Origin: an uncultured Collinsella sp.
GTDB taxonomy: Bacteria > Actinomycetota > Coriobacteriia > Coriobacteriales > Coriobacteriaceae
DNA length: 64,000 nt
NCBI GenBank assembly: GCA_900541725.1
Contig: UQLB01000004.1
Location: forward strand, 1 to 64,000
Reading direction: 5' to 3'
A model generated the notes under the pieces. The model was not told the DNA's origin. It saw nothing but the letters and a program-made list of their open reading frames with translations, and did not search any database. How positions within the stretch are numbered: the first letter of the stretch is position 1; every line of letters starts with the position of its first letter. Both the position numbers and the translations under genes were made by a program. Positions 45,443 through 53,492 of the stretch are shown here, one piece after another.

Positions 45443-46873
45443 TTAGGACAGGTCCTCACCATTAGAAGCGATAACCTTCTTGTACCAGTCGAAGCTCTTC
45501 TTCTTGGAGCGCTTGAGGGTACCGTTGCCGGCGTCGTCGCGATCCACATAGATAAAGCCGTAGCGCTTGGACATCTCGCCCGTGCCGGCCGAGACCAAGT
45601 CGATCGGGCCCCAGGTAGTGTAGCCCAGCAGGTCAACGCCGTCCTCGGTCACCGCGTCGCGCATCGCGGCGATATGCTGGCGCAGGTAGTCGATAGGGTA
45701 GTCGTCGTTGATGGAACCACCCTCTTCGACAACATCCTTGGCACCCAGACCGTTCTCAACCACAAACAGCGGCTTCTGATAACGGTCGTACAGGTCGTTA
45801 AGGGTGATGCGGAAGCCCAGCGGATCGATGGCCCAGCCCCACTGACTCTCCTGCAGGTAGGGATTCTTGGCGCCGGCGAAGGCGTTACCCTGGGTGCGCT
45901 CGACATCGGGGTTGTCGGCACCGGCAGAGCAGCGGGTGCTGTAGTAGCTAAAGCTGATGAAGTCGACGGTGTTGGCGGCCAGAATCTCACGGTCCTCGTC
46001 GGTCATACCCACATCGATGCCCAAGCGCTCGAGCTTCTTGACGGCATAGGCCGGGTAGTAGCCGCGGCTCTGGACGTCGACGAAGAAGTAATTGTCCTGA
46101 TTGTCGAGCTGCGCCTGGCGCACATCGCCCGGACGGCAGCTATAGGGGTAGTAGCTACCTGCGGCGAGCATGCAGCCAATCTTGACCTCGGGGTCGATCT
46201 CGTGGGCGATCTTGGTTGCCCAAGCGCTGGCGACGAGCTCGTTGTGGGCGGCCAGGTACTCGACAGCCTCCTTGTTCTCGCCCTCCTCAAAGACCAGACC
46301 GGCACCCATAAACGGCAGCTGCAAGATCATATTGATCTCGTTGAAGGTAAGCCAGTACTTCACCAGACCCTTGTAGCGGGTAAAGATCGTGGTCGCGAGG
46401 TTCTTGTAGAAGTCGATGAGCTTGCGGTTGCGCCAGCCGCCGTACTCCTTGATGAGGTGAATCGGGCAGTCGAAGTGCGTGATGGTCACGAGTGGCTCGA
46501 TGCCGTGCGCCTGGCACTCGCGGAATACGTCCTCGTAGAAGGCCAGGCCGGCCTCGTTGGGCTCGGCCTCGTCACCGTTGGGGAAAATGCGGGTCCAAGC
46601 CAGGCTCATGCGGAAGGTCTTAAAGCCCATCTCGGCAAAGAGGGCGATGTCCTCCTTGTAATGGTGATAGAAATCGATGCCGGTCTGCGCGGGATAGTAA
46701 TAGCCGTCCTCGAAGTCGAGCATCTTGCGCTGGCCGGAGACCACCGCATAGCGCTCGGGGCCGTGCGGAGCCACGTCCACGTTGGCCAGGCCGCGGCCGT
46801 CCACGTTGTAGGCGCCCTCGCACTGGTTGGCAGCCGTTGCGCCGCCCCACAGGAAGTCATTACGGAAAGCCAT
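45443..46873 (-). CDS. bglA: 6-phospho-beta-glucosidase (GH1)
   Basis: 476-residue glycoside hydrolase family 1 enzyme that splits phosphorylated cellobiose or beta-glucosides after PTS uptake. The acid/base Glu lies in TFNEIN and the nucleophile Glu in VVENGLG; FLWGGATAANQCEG at the N-terminus and a C-terminal SAGTGEMSKRYGFIYVD, with the Ser/Lys/Tyr expected for phosphate recognition, mark the phospho-enzymes. No PTS permease is adjacent, so the EIIA at 28272 may serve the uptake system. Own promoter at 46910-46938. Confidence 0.94.
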   Translation of the reverse strand: MAFRNDFLWGGATAANQCEGAYNVDGRGLANVDVAPHGPERYAVVSGQRKMLDFEDGYYYPAQTGIDFYHHYKEDIALFAEMGFKTFRMSLAWTRIFPNGDEAEPNEAGLAFYEDVFRECQAHGIEPLVTITHFDCPIHLIKEYGGWRNRKLIDFYKNLATTIFTRYKGLVKYWLTFNEINMILQLPFMGAGLVFEEGENKEAVEYLAAHNELVASAWATKIAHEIDPEVKIGCMLAAGSYYPYSCRPGDVRQAQLDNQDNYFFVDVQSRGYYPAYAVKKLERLGIDVGMTDEDREILAANTVDFISFSYYSTRCSAGADNPDVERTQGNAFAGAKNPYLQESQWGWAIDPLGFRITLNDLYDRYQKPLFVVENGLGAKDVVEEGGSINDDYPIDYLRQHIAAMRDAVTEDGVDLLGYTTWGPIDLVSAGTGEMSKRYGFIYVDRDDAGNGTLKRSKKKSFDWYKKVIASNGEDLS

Positions 46874-46909
46874 GTATCAATCCTTTCGCACGCTGCTTGT
46901 CGTGGTTTC

Positions 46910-46938
46910 AGTATCCCCGCAAATAGGGCCTCGCCCAA
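46910..46938 (-). promoter_or_regulatory. Promoter of the 6-phospho-beta-glucosidase gene
   Basis: Minus-strand -35 TTGGGC (46938-46933), 17-base spacer, -10 GATACT (46915-46910). Confidence 0.5.
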
Positions 46939-46948
46939 CGACAGCGAT

Positions 46949-47018
46949 GCAGGCCGACACTTCTTTTCGCACACGGCGGCCCGGCAGCCGCCCCCGTCTG
47001 ACACTTTCTGATACCGCC
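46949..47018. repeat. Family E repeat, copy 2
   Basis: Shares GACACTTCTTTTCGCAC and GACACTTTCTGATACCG with 29013-29080. It lies directly upstream of the bglA promoter, as copy 1 lies upstream of the EIIA promoter. Confidence 0.65.
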
Positions 47019-47020
47019 GC

Positions 47021-47210
47021 CCCAAACCACCACAAAGGGGACAGGCACCTTTGTGGTGGTTTGGGCCCGTTTTGTCTCGATCTGTAACAGCCAGGCCGTC
47101 AAAATCGGGCTTGGTGTTACAGATTGAGATTGTTCGGTCTGTCCCTGCAGTTTGTCTAAATCTGTAACAGGTAGAGACGATTTAGCCCGCTAGATGTTAC
47201 AGATCGAGAC
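47021..47210. repeat. Palindrome cluster: one family B and two family C hairpins
   Basis: Family B at 47021-47065 (arms CCCAAACCACCACAAAGG), family C at 47074-47130 and 47154-47210. Same B-C-C module as near 3.3-4.6 kb. It ends 9 bases before the stop codon of the DUF4867-like gene. Confidence 0.85.
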
Positions 47211-47218
47211 AGAAGATT

Positions 47219-47863
47219 CTAGTCGCAGGCGATGTCGAGGTTTTTGCCGATGAGGCCTACGTAGCCGCCTTCGGCTGCCTTGGGGCTGTCGGCGTGGCAG
47301 AGGACCCACTTGTCGGCCTTCCAGTAGCAGTAGCTGTCACCGGTGGCAGGCATGTCGGCCGCGGCCTCGGGGCGCGGGCCGTTGGTGCCGGCGGGCAGCG
47401 CCACCATCACCTGGAAGCCACCGTCGTCGACCATGCACGGCGTGTAGTGGAGCGTGGTGTTGAAGACTTCGACGACCGTACCCGCCGGCACGCGAAACGC
47501 CTTGACGCACGCGGTGTCGAGCTTGCCGTCCTCGATCTCCCAGCGATGCGCCACGAGCAGGATAAAGTCGCGAGCGCCCAAGTTGAATTCGCTCGCGCGG
47601 TGATACTCCAGGCAGTTGAGTCGTGTATTGTGGCCGTTGCACCAGCCGAGCTGGAAGGGACGGCCACCAAACATGAGAAAGCCAAGCTTGTCGGCATCCT
47701 TGACGTCCTCGAGCTCCGGCGCACTCGCAACGTACTTGCTGCCCTCGGGAATGGGCGTGGCAGAGAGCGCCTCGAGCACGGGCGACGTAAGCTCGGACGG
47801 AACGTTATCCCAAACGTTGCCATAGGACTTGAACTCGGGATCGTTGACAGAGTAGATATGCAT
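47219..47863 (-). CDS. DUF4867-like cupin-fold protein
   Basis: 214-residue soluble protein starting MHIYSVNDPEFKSYG, with AGGAG before ATG 47863. Motifs such as FGGRPFQLGWCNGHNTRLNCLEYHRASEFN, LLVAHRW and VEVFNTTLHYTPC suggest a cupin-like sugar-binding or isomerase fold, as in DUF4867 proteins, which often accompany sugar catabolic genes. No catalytic proof. It is followed by a cluster of palindromes and is separate from luxS (gap 124 bases). Confidence 0.75.
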   Translation of the reverse strand: MHIYSVNDPEFKSYGNVWDNVPSELTSPVLEALSATPIPEGSKYVASAPELEDVKDADKLGFLMFGGRPFQLGWCNGHNTRLNCLEYHRASEFNLGARDFILLVAHRWEIEDGKLDTACVKAFRVPAGTVVEVFNTTLHYTPCMVDDGGFQVMVALPAGTNGPRPEAAADMPATGDSYCYWKADKWVLCHADSPKAAEGGYVGLIGKNLDIACD

Positions 47864-47987
47864 GTTCGCTCCTGTTCGTTTATGTGACAGTATGAACATT
47901 CTAGAACAAACATAAGCGATTTTAAACACTCGTCCCGACCACTCAGCAAAAAGGCGCCCAATGCGCGCGTTTTGGGCGATAAAGCCC

Positions 47988-48476
47988 TTACGCCTGCTGA
48001 TAGTGCAGGTGCTTCTCGTCGATATCGGCCAGGTCGCGGTCGAGGTAGCGGCGCGCAAGCCAGTTGGCCATGGGGAGGTTCTGGTCCAGGTAGTTACCGC
48101 ACTCCTCGGGAGCGGCACCGGGGACATCGCCCTCAAAGCCGGCGACAAACTCGAACAGCTCACGCACGAGCGGCAGGATCTCCTCGCTCGTCACCTCGCC
48201 AAACACAACCAGGTAAAAGCCCGTGCGGCAGCCCATGGGGCCAAAGTAGACAATGCGGCCCGACCACTCGGCATGATTGCGAAGGAACGTCGCGCCCAGG
48301 TGCTCGATGGTGTGGCACTCGGCCGTGTTCATGACCGGCTCCTTGTTGGGCGTGGTCAGGCGCAGGTCAAAGGTGGTGACGGCGGCCCCGGTCGCCGGAT
48401 CGCGGTCGATGCGGCTCACATACACGCCGGGCTCAAGCAACAGATGGTCAACGGAAAAGCTGGCGATGCGCTCCAT
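47988..48476 (-). CDS. luxS: S-ribosylhomocysteine lyase LuxS
   Basis: 162-residue metalloenzyme that splits S-ribosylhomocysteine to homocysteine and DPD, the precursor of AI-2. Metal ligands are in HTIEHLGATFLRN and GPMGCRTGFY; SFSVDHLLLEPGVYVSR is the N-terminal dimer segment. Full length. It needs Pfs for substrate, not found in this window. It lies near nucleoside hydrolase and ribokinase, fitting recycling of methyl-cycle and nucleoside by-products. Confidence 0.96.
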   Translation of the reverse strand: MERIASFSVDHLLLEPGVYVSRIDRDPATGAAVTTFDLRLTTPNKEPVMNTAECHTIEHLGATFLRNHAEWSGRIVYFGPMGCRTGFYLVVFGEVTSEEILPLVRELFEFVAGFEGDVPGAAPEECGNYLDQNLPMANWLARRYLDRDLADIDEKHLHYQQA

Positions 48477-48499
48477 GGCAGATCCTCTCGATAGTCAAA

Positions 48500-48569
48500 T
48501 TGGGACGTGTCTCTTTTAGCTGGTTCGATTGGTCGCACCAATCATACCAGTCAAAAAGCCCCGTCCCAA
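48500..48569. repeat. Family J palindrome between luxS and nucleoside hydrolase
   Basis: Outer arms TTGGGACG (48500-48507) and CGTCCCAA (48562-48569), inner ATTGGT-CGC-ACCAAT. It shares CTTTTAGCT and CCCCGTCCCAAA with 27256-27294. It may end the rbsK-nucleoside hydrolase transcript. Confidence 0.7.
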
Positions 48570-48578
48570 AAAGACAAC

Positions 48579-49553
48579 TTAGCCCAAGACGCGGGCCATG
48601 CGTGCCTTGAACTCGGAAAGGAAGCGCGGAGCATCCACGGTCAGTGCCACAAGCGCGCTCTTGTCCGGATTGGACAGGCGGCGCTCATCGCAGATGGTGC
48701 GGCCGCGATACTCGCCCAGCAAGTCAACACGCAAGTTGCAGGCGAGCGCACCTACGAGCGTGGGGTCGATCGCCACGGCAACCGCCAGCGGATCGTGCAG
48801 CGCGCAGCCGCCCAGGTAGGGCGCGTTCATCTCGTACGAACCAATGTAGTGCTCGACCATGCTCGCAAATGCGCAGCCAGCCATAGTGCCCGAGCCCGTC
48901 CAGCCGGCAACGTCGCGGCGTGTGAGCACCACGCGATGCGTCACGTCCAGACCCACCATGGTGAGCTTGCGACCTGAACGCAGCACCGCGTCGGCTGCCT
49001 CGGGGTCGCTCGCCATGTTGGCCTCAGCGCCCGCGCTCACGTTGCCGGGCACGGTAAGGGCGCCGCCCATCACGACCACGCGGCCGATGGACATCATCGC
49101 CGCCGCATCGCGCTCCAGGGCGAGCGCCAGGTTGGAGAGCGGGCCAGTCACTACGTAGACCAGATCGGGACCATAGGTGCGCGCGGCATCGATCAGATAA
49201 TCGACCGCAGCGTTGCCGTCGGCCGAGGTCGCCCCCACCGGCTCGTAGGGCGACGCGGGCACGCTCGCGCCGCCGATGCCGTTCTTGCCGTGAATGAGCG
49301 CGGTGGACGCCGGCGGCGCATAGGGCTCAGTCGCCTGCAGAGGACGGTCGGCACCCAGGTACACCGGCACCTCGGGACGACCCAACAGGTCGAGCACCGC
49401 CAAGCAGTTGTGCGCCGACTGCTCGACGCGTACGTTGCCAAAGCACGTGGTGATGCCCACGAGCTCCACCTCGGGACTCGCGATGGCATAGGCCAGCGCC
49501 ATCGCATCGTCCACACCCATATCCAGATCAAGGATCAGCTTCTTGATTGCCAT
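48579..49553 (-). CDS. Inosine-uridine preferring nucleoside hydrolase
   Basis: 324-residue enzyme splitting ribonucleosides into base and ribose. The Ca2+-binding signature LDLDMGVDDAMAL is near the N-terminus and YVVTGPLSNLALAL and HDPLAVAVA, with conserved Asp and His, follow. Length normal. It lies 30 bases after rbsK, so ribose released here can be phosphorylated by the partner kinase. Base preference cannot be read with certainty. Confidence 0.94.
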   Translation of the reverse strand: MAIKKLILDLDMGVDDAMALAYAIASPEVELVGITTCFGNVRVEQSAHNCLAVLDLLGRPEVPVYLGADRPLQATEPYAPPASTALIHGKNGIGGASVPASPYEPVGATSADGNAAVDYLIDAARTYGPDLVYVVTGPLSNLALALERDAAAMMSIGRVVVMGGALTVPGNVSAGAEANMASDPEAADAVLRSGRKLTMVGLDVTHRVVLTRRDVAGWTGSGTMAGCAFASMVEHYIGSYEMNAPYLGGCALHDPLAVAVAIDPTLVGALACNLRVDLLGEYRGRTICDERRLSNPDKSALVALTVDAPRFLSEFKARMARVLG

Positions 49554-49583
49554 TGTTCTACTCCGCTTCTCCGTCTTTATCGT

Positions 49584-50546
49584 TTAACCAAACCAATGTT
49601 CAACTTCGGCGCGCGTGGGAATCGATTGCTGAGCGCCCAGGCGCGACACCGTCACTGCCGAGGCGCGAGCACCCGCGGCCATGCACTCAAAGAGCGGCAA
49701 GCCCTCTAGGCGAGCCGCCGCCAACGCGCCGATAAACGTATCGCCGGCGGCCGTGGTATCGACTACCGTGCTCGAAAGTGCCGGCATGCGCAGCAGCTCA
49801 CCGTCATCGCCGAGCGTAACCGAGCCGGCACCGCCCAACGTGATGACCGCAGCTCCGGCACCCCTAGCGAGCAGGGCGTTGAGCGCCACGACGCAGCTTG
49901 CATCGTCCGCGGGCAAGATTCCCGTCAGAACCTGGCACTCGGTCTCGTTGGGACAGACCAGGTCGACCGCAGGCCAGACCTCCGCAGGCAGCTCGCAGGC
50001 AGGCGCCGGATTAAAGACCGTATAGAACCCCAGCTCGTGAGCGCAAACAAGCGCATCGGCCGTCGCTGCAAGGTCACATTCACCCTGGGCGATAAAGACG
50101 CTTCCGGCAGCCGGGGCAATCTCGCTGGCGTCGCCGTCGAGCTCATGGGCCGCCAGACGCCTCAACGCGCAGGCAACGTCCGCGCCCGCAAGCGCATGGT
50201 TGGCGCCCGGTGACAGTATGATGCGGTTGTCGCCCTCGCAGCGAATGATGGTTGCCGTTCCCGTCTCCACGTCATCGCGATGCACTACAAAGTCACAGTC
50301 CACACCGGCGTCTTGGAGCCCCACCACGAGCGACGCGCCGAACGCGTCGCGACCGACAGCGCCGATCATGCACGTGCGCGCACCCATGCGCGCGGCGGCG
50401 ACGGCCTGGTTAGCGCCCTTGCCACCGGCGTTGGTGATAAAACCGCTACCACCGACTGTCTCGCCCGCGCGCGGCATGCGCTCGCACGCCACCGAAAGGT
50501 CCATGTTCATGCTGCCGAACACCGCAACGATGCCGCGATCTGCCAT
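49584..50546 (-). CDS. rbsK: Ribokinase
   Basis: 320-residue PfkB-family kinase making ribose 5-phosphate. It has the N-terminal substrate motif SMNMDLSV, the GG-motif segment NAGGKGANQAVAAARMGA, and the catalytic DTTAAGDTFIGAL with the Asp base. ATG at 50546 follows AGGAGG. First gene of the pair with nucleoside hydrolase; its promoter carries an operator-like palindrome. Confidence 0.93.
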   Translation of the reverse strand: MADRGIVAVFGSMNMDLSVACERMPRAGETVGGSGFITNAGGKGANQAVAAARMGARTCMIGAVGRDAFGASLVVGLQDAGVDCDFVVHRDDVETGTATIIRCEGDNRIILSPGANHALAGADVACALRRLAAHELDGDASEIAPAAGSVFIAQGECDLAATADALVCAHELGFYTVFNPAPACELPAEVWPAVDLVCPNETECQVLTGILPADDASCVVALNALLARGAGAAVITLGGAGSVTLGDDGELLRMPALSSTVVDTTAAGDTFIGALAAARLEGLPLFECMAAGARASAVTVSRLGAQQSIPTRAEVEHWFG

Positions 50547-50609
50547 GGAAACCTCCTCATCTGCGGGCTTTGCACCCACCGTCGACCGTCGATTGCGCGC
50601 CTTCGCACC

Positions 50610-50638
50610 TCTATAACTTTAGTTCACTTTGATGTGAA
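50610..50638 (-). promoter_or_regulatory. rbsK promoter with TTCAC-N6-GTGAA palindrome
   Basis: Minus-strand -35 TTCACA (50638-50633), 17-base spacer, -10 TATAGA (50615-50610). The palindrome TTCACATCAAAGTGAA (50638-50623) overlaps the -35, so repression by a sugar- or nucleoside-responsive regulator (LacI or DeoR type) is plausible. The regulator is not in the window. Confidence 0.65.
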
Positions 50639-50732
50639 CGCACCCTTGAGGTTGCGCCAGCAGCAAGCATTCACAGGAGCAGGCAGCTACAATGAATACG
50701 TGCTGATTATTCTCGTCATTGGATGATGTTTT

Positions 50733-52949
50733 ATGGAACAATTCTCGCAATCGGGCTCGCGCGGTCGACGCCGCACGGGCAACGAGCCGGCGCCGCACGA
50801 ACGCGTGAAGGGCGAACGCCGTGCCAACGAACCGCGACGCACCGTGAGCCCCCATCGTGCTTCTGCCAACAACGCGGGCCGCGCCAACACTCCCGCCGCG
50901 GAGCAGACGCCTGCTCGCCCCAAATCCCGCTACATCCCTGCCCTTGACGGCCTGCGTACGCTCGCCGTCGTCGCGGTGGTGCTCTATCACCTTAACCTCA
51001 CGTGGGCGCAGGGCGGCCTGCTTGGCGTCACGATCTTCTTTGTGCTTTCGGGCTATCTGATCACGCGCTTGCTGCTCAACGAAGTCGCTAAGACCGGACG
51101 CATCGACCTTAAGAGCTTCTGGATTCGCCGCATCCGTCGCCTGGTCCCCGCCGTGGTGACCGTCGTGGTGGTAACCTGCGCGCTGTGCACTCTCTTTAAC
51201 CACGTGATGCTCACCAAGATGCGCCCCGACATCCTGCCGTCGCTGCTGTTCTTCAACAACTGGTGGCAGATTGCCCAAAACGTCTCGTACTTCAATGCTC
51301 TGGGCGACCCCTCGCCGCTCACGCACTTTTGGTCGCTTGCCATCGAGGAACAGTTCTACCTGATTTGGCCGCCACTGCTGTTTGCCATGGTATCCATGCA
51401 TGTGAGCAAACCCAACACGCGCCGCGTGGTTCTGGGCCTTGCCGTGGTATCTGCCCTAGCCATGATGGTGCTTTACAACCCTGCCGCCGACCCCAGCCGC
51501 GTGTACTACGGCACCGACACCCGCGTGTTCTCGCTGCTGCTGGGTGCCTGGATGGCCTTTATCCCCGATCGCGACCTGGCGCCGGTGCGTCTCGCTCATC
51601 GTTTGGGGCTCAATCGCCTGGCTGGCGCCGCCAAGCACGGCAAGAACGCCGAGGGCAAACCTGGCGAGAAGGCCGACGAAGCAGCCGAGACCGCCCCGGC
51701 ACAGCCGAGCGCCCTCGTGCGTTTTTGGTCCTCGCCCGCATCCATCGATGTGTTGGGCGTCGTGGGTCTGGTTGGCCTTGCCGCCATGGTCGCGCTCACC
51801 AACGGCTACACCGCCTTCCAGTATCGCGGAGGCACGCTGCTGTGCTCGATCCTCACGCTCATGGTCATCGCGGCCTGCGTGCAGCCCCAGGGAATGGTTG
51901 CCCGCGCGCTATCCGCCGAGCCACTCGTGTGGGTTGGCAAGCGCTCCTACAGCATCTACCTGTGGCACTATCCGCTGCTGCTCCTCATGAACCCGGTCGC
52001 CAACATCAACGATACGCCGTGGTGGCAGTACATTTTGCAGGTGTTGTTGGTGGTCGCCGTGGCAGAGTGCTGCTATCGCTTTATCGAGACTCCGTTTAGG
52101 AAGGGCGCCTTTGGGCGCACCGTCGCCGAATTCCGCGATGGCACCACCACGCCCGCCAACTGGGCACGCACGCACATCCCTGTCTGCGCAGCCTGCGCTG
52201 TCGTGTTGGTCGTTGCACTGGGCGGCCTGATCTTTGTGCCCGAGACGTCTGCGCTGAGCGGCGAGGGCGCCGAAGTTCTGAACAAGGAAGCCAAGAACAC
52301 CGCGCCCACCGACCAGCAGGCGGCCGACGACACCGACAAGGACAACGACGGCTTCCCCGATGGCTCCTACGATCTGCTTATGATCGGCGACTCCGTGTCG
52401 CTGCGTGCCGTAGACACCTTTGACGGCGTGTTCCCGCACAGCCATATCGATGCCGAAAAGGGCCGCCAGTTTGATGCGGGGCGCGCGACATTTGAGGGCT
52501 ATATCCAGCAGAACCTTGCCGGCAAGATCGTGGTCTTTGCCCTGGGCACCAACGGCTTGGTAACCGACGACCAGATCGACGCCATCATGGCCGATGCAGG
52601 AGATAAGCGTATTGTGGTGTTTGTGAACACGCGCAGCCCGCAGCCGTGGGTTGGCTCTACCAACCAGGCCATCGCCAACGCCGCTACGCGCTACAAGAAC
52701 GTGCGCGTTATCGATTGGTACGGATACAGTGCCAACCGCAACGACCTGTTCGATGGCGATGGCACGCATCTATCGACCACTGGCGTGACTGAGTACCTCA
52801 ACTTGATCCACGATGCAGTCAAGAAGGACCTGCCCGTGCATCCCGAGGATCACGTCAACGATCCGCAGCCGGCAGCCGTCAAGTCTGCCACCGACGCACT
52901 CGTTAACGCCCTAGCCTTCAAACCGCACAAGCTAGGCACCGACAAGTAA
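50733..52949 (+). CDS. OatA-like acyltransferase with SGNH domain
   Basis: 738-residue membrane O-acyltransferase, probably O-acetylating peptidoglycan or a surface glycan. A basic N-terminal tail of about 65 residues precedes the acyltransferase-3 domain (about ten membrane segments; YIPALDGLRTLAVVAVVLYH with catalytic His, FFVLSGYLIT, RRIRRL, HFWSLAIEEQFY). The extracellular SGNH domain follows (LLMIGDSVSLRAVD for the Ser block, DGDGTHLSTTG for the Asp-His pair). Full length. The ribosome site is weak. Confidence 0.93.
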   Translation: MEQFSQSGSRGRRRTGNEPAPHERVKGERRANEPRRTVSPHRASANNAGRANTPAAEQTPARPKSRYIPALDGLRTLAVVAVVLYHLNLTWAQGGLLGVTIFFVLSGYLITRLLLNEVAKTGRIDLKSFWIRRIRRLVPAVVTVVVVTCALCTLFNHVMLTKMRPDILPSLLFFNNWWQIAQNVSYFNALGDPSPLTHFWSLAIEEQFYLIWPPLLFAMVSMHVSKPNTRRVVLGLAVVSALAMMVLYNPAADPSRVYYGTDTRVFSLLLGAWMAFIPDRDLAPVRLAHRLGLNRLAGAAKHGKNAEGKPGEKADEAAETAPAQPSALVRFWSSPASIDVLGVVGLVGLAAMVALTNGYTAFQYRGGTLLCSILTLMVIAACVQPQGMVARALSAEPLVWVGKRSYSIYLWHYPLLLLMNPVANINDTPWWQYILQVLLVVAVAECCYRFIETPFRKGAFGRTVAEFRDGTTTPANWARTHIPVCAACAVVLVVALGGLIFVPETSALSGEGAEVLNKEAKNTAPTDQQAADDTDKDNDGFPDGSYDLLMIGDSVSLRAVDTFDGVFPHSHIDAEKGRQFDAGRATFEGYIQQNLAGKIVVFALGTNGLVTDDQIDAIMADAGDKRIVVFVNTRSPQPWVGSTNQAIANAATRYKNVRVIDWYGYSANRNDLFDGDGTHLSTTGVTEYLNLIHDAVKKDLPVHPEDHVNDPQPAAVKSATDALVNALAFKPHKLGTDK

Positions 52950-52972
52950 CCTGCAGCGCAAACTTCCCACAT

Positions 52973-53010
52973 CCGGAGGGGGCGTCTGCCACGGCAGACG
53001 CCCCCTCCGG
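52973..53010 (+). terminator. Strong hairpin after the OatA-like gene
   Basis: Stem CCGGAGGGGGCGTCTGCC (52973-52990) with 52993-53010. It has no long T run but starts 24 bases past the stop. Confidence 0.7.
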
Positions 53011-53011
53011 C

Positions 53012-53056
53012 AGTTAGGGACGTTCCTTATGTGCCGGTACCTAGGGACACTCCTGG
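53012..53056. repeat. Family G-like repeat
   Basis: GTTAGGGACGTTCCTTATGTGCC and TAGGGACACTCC recall the GTCCCCAA and GTGTCCC phrases of family G. Confidence 0.5.
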
Positions 53057-53181
53057 CGCAGCCAATGAAGACCTCTACGGATGAATTCCAGGCCGCTCCG
53101 TCGCTCCAGACATCGTTTCCGCGCCTCGCGCCTGCCCCAAACAATCAAAACAAGCCCTTTTCGCCGCACCCTCAAAGGTCT

Positions 53182-53411
53182 GTGGGCAAAAAAGGGCAAA
53201 TATGAGTACTGCTACCATTTTAGTAGCAGGCAAAACCACCCAAAATGACGTCCGAGCGAACCCTACAACCCCCTAAAGCAGCCAACCTGACTGGTTTAAG
53301 GCGTATTGGAGCCAATTTTAATGAACATACTATAGGTTATGTTTATTATCTTCTTGAATGTAAATGCTATTCACTTAGCAACAGTACTCATATTTGGCAT
53401 TTTTTGCCCAC
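53182..53411. mobile_element. MITE-like element, intergenic
   Basis: 230 bp bounded by 34-bp inverted repeats matching at 30 of 34 positions: 53182-53215 (GTGGGCAAAAAAGGGC...) and 53378-53411. The inside is AT-rich, with no gene and a small hairpin GCTAC-CATTTTA-GTAGC. It lies in the 543-base gap between the OatA-like and Nramp-related genes. Confidence 0.75.
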
Positions 53412-53442
53412 TGCCATATAACTAACACCCTATAGCAGACAA

Positions 53443-53475
53443 AAACAGGCCGCAGCCCATCGCTGCGGCCTGTTT
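53443..53475 (-). terminator. Terminator of the Nramp-related gene
   Basis: Thirteen-base-pair stem AAACAGGCCGCAG (53443-53455) with 53463-53475, followed on the minus strand by a T run. Confidence 0.9.
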
Positions 53476-53492
53476 GGAATCCAAAAGAGGCG

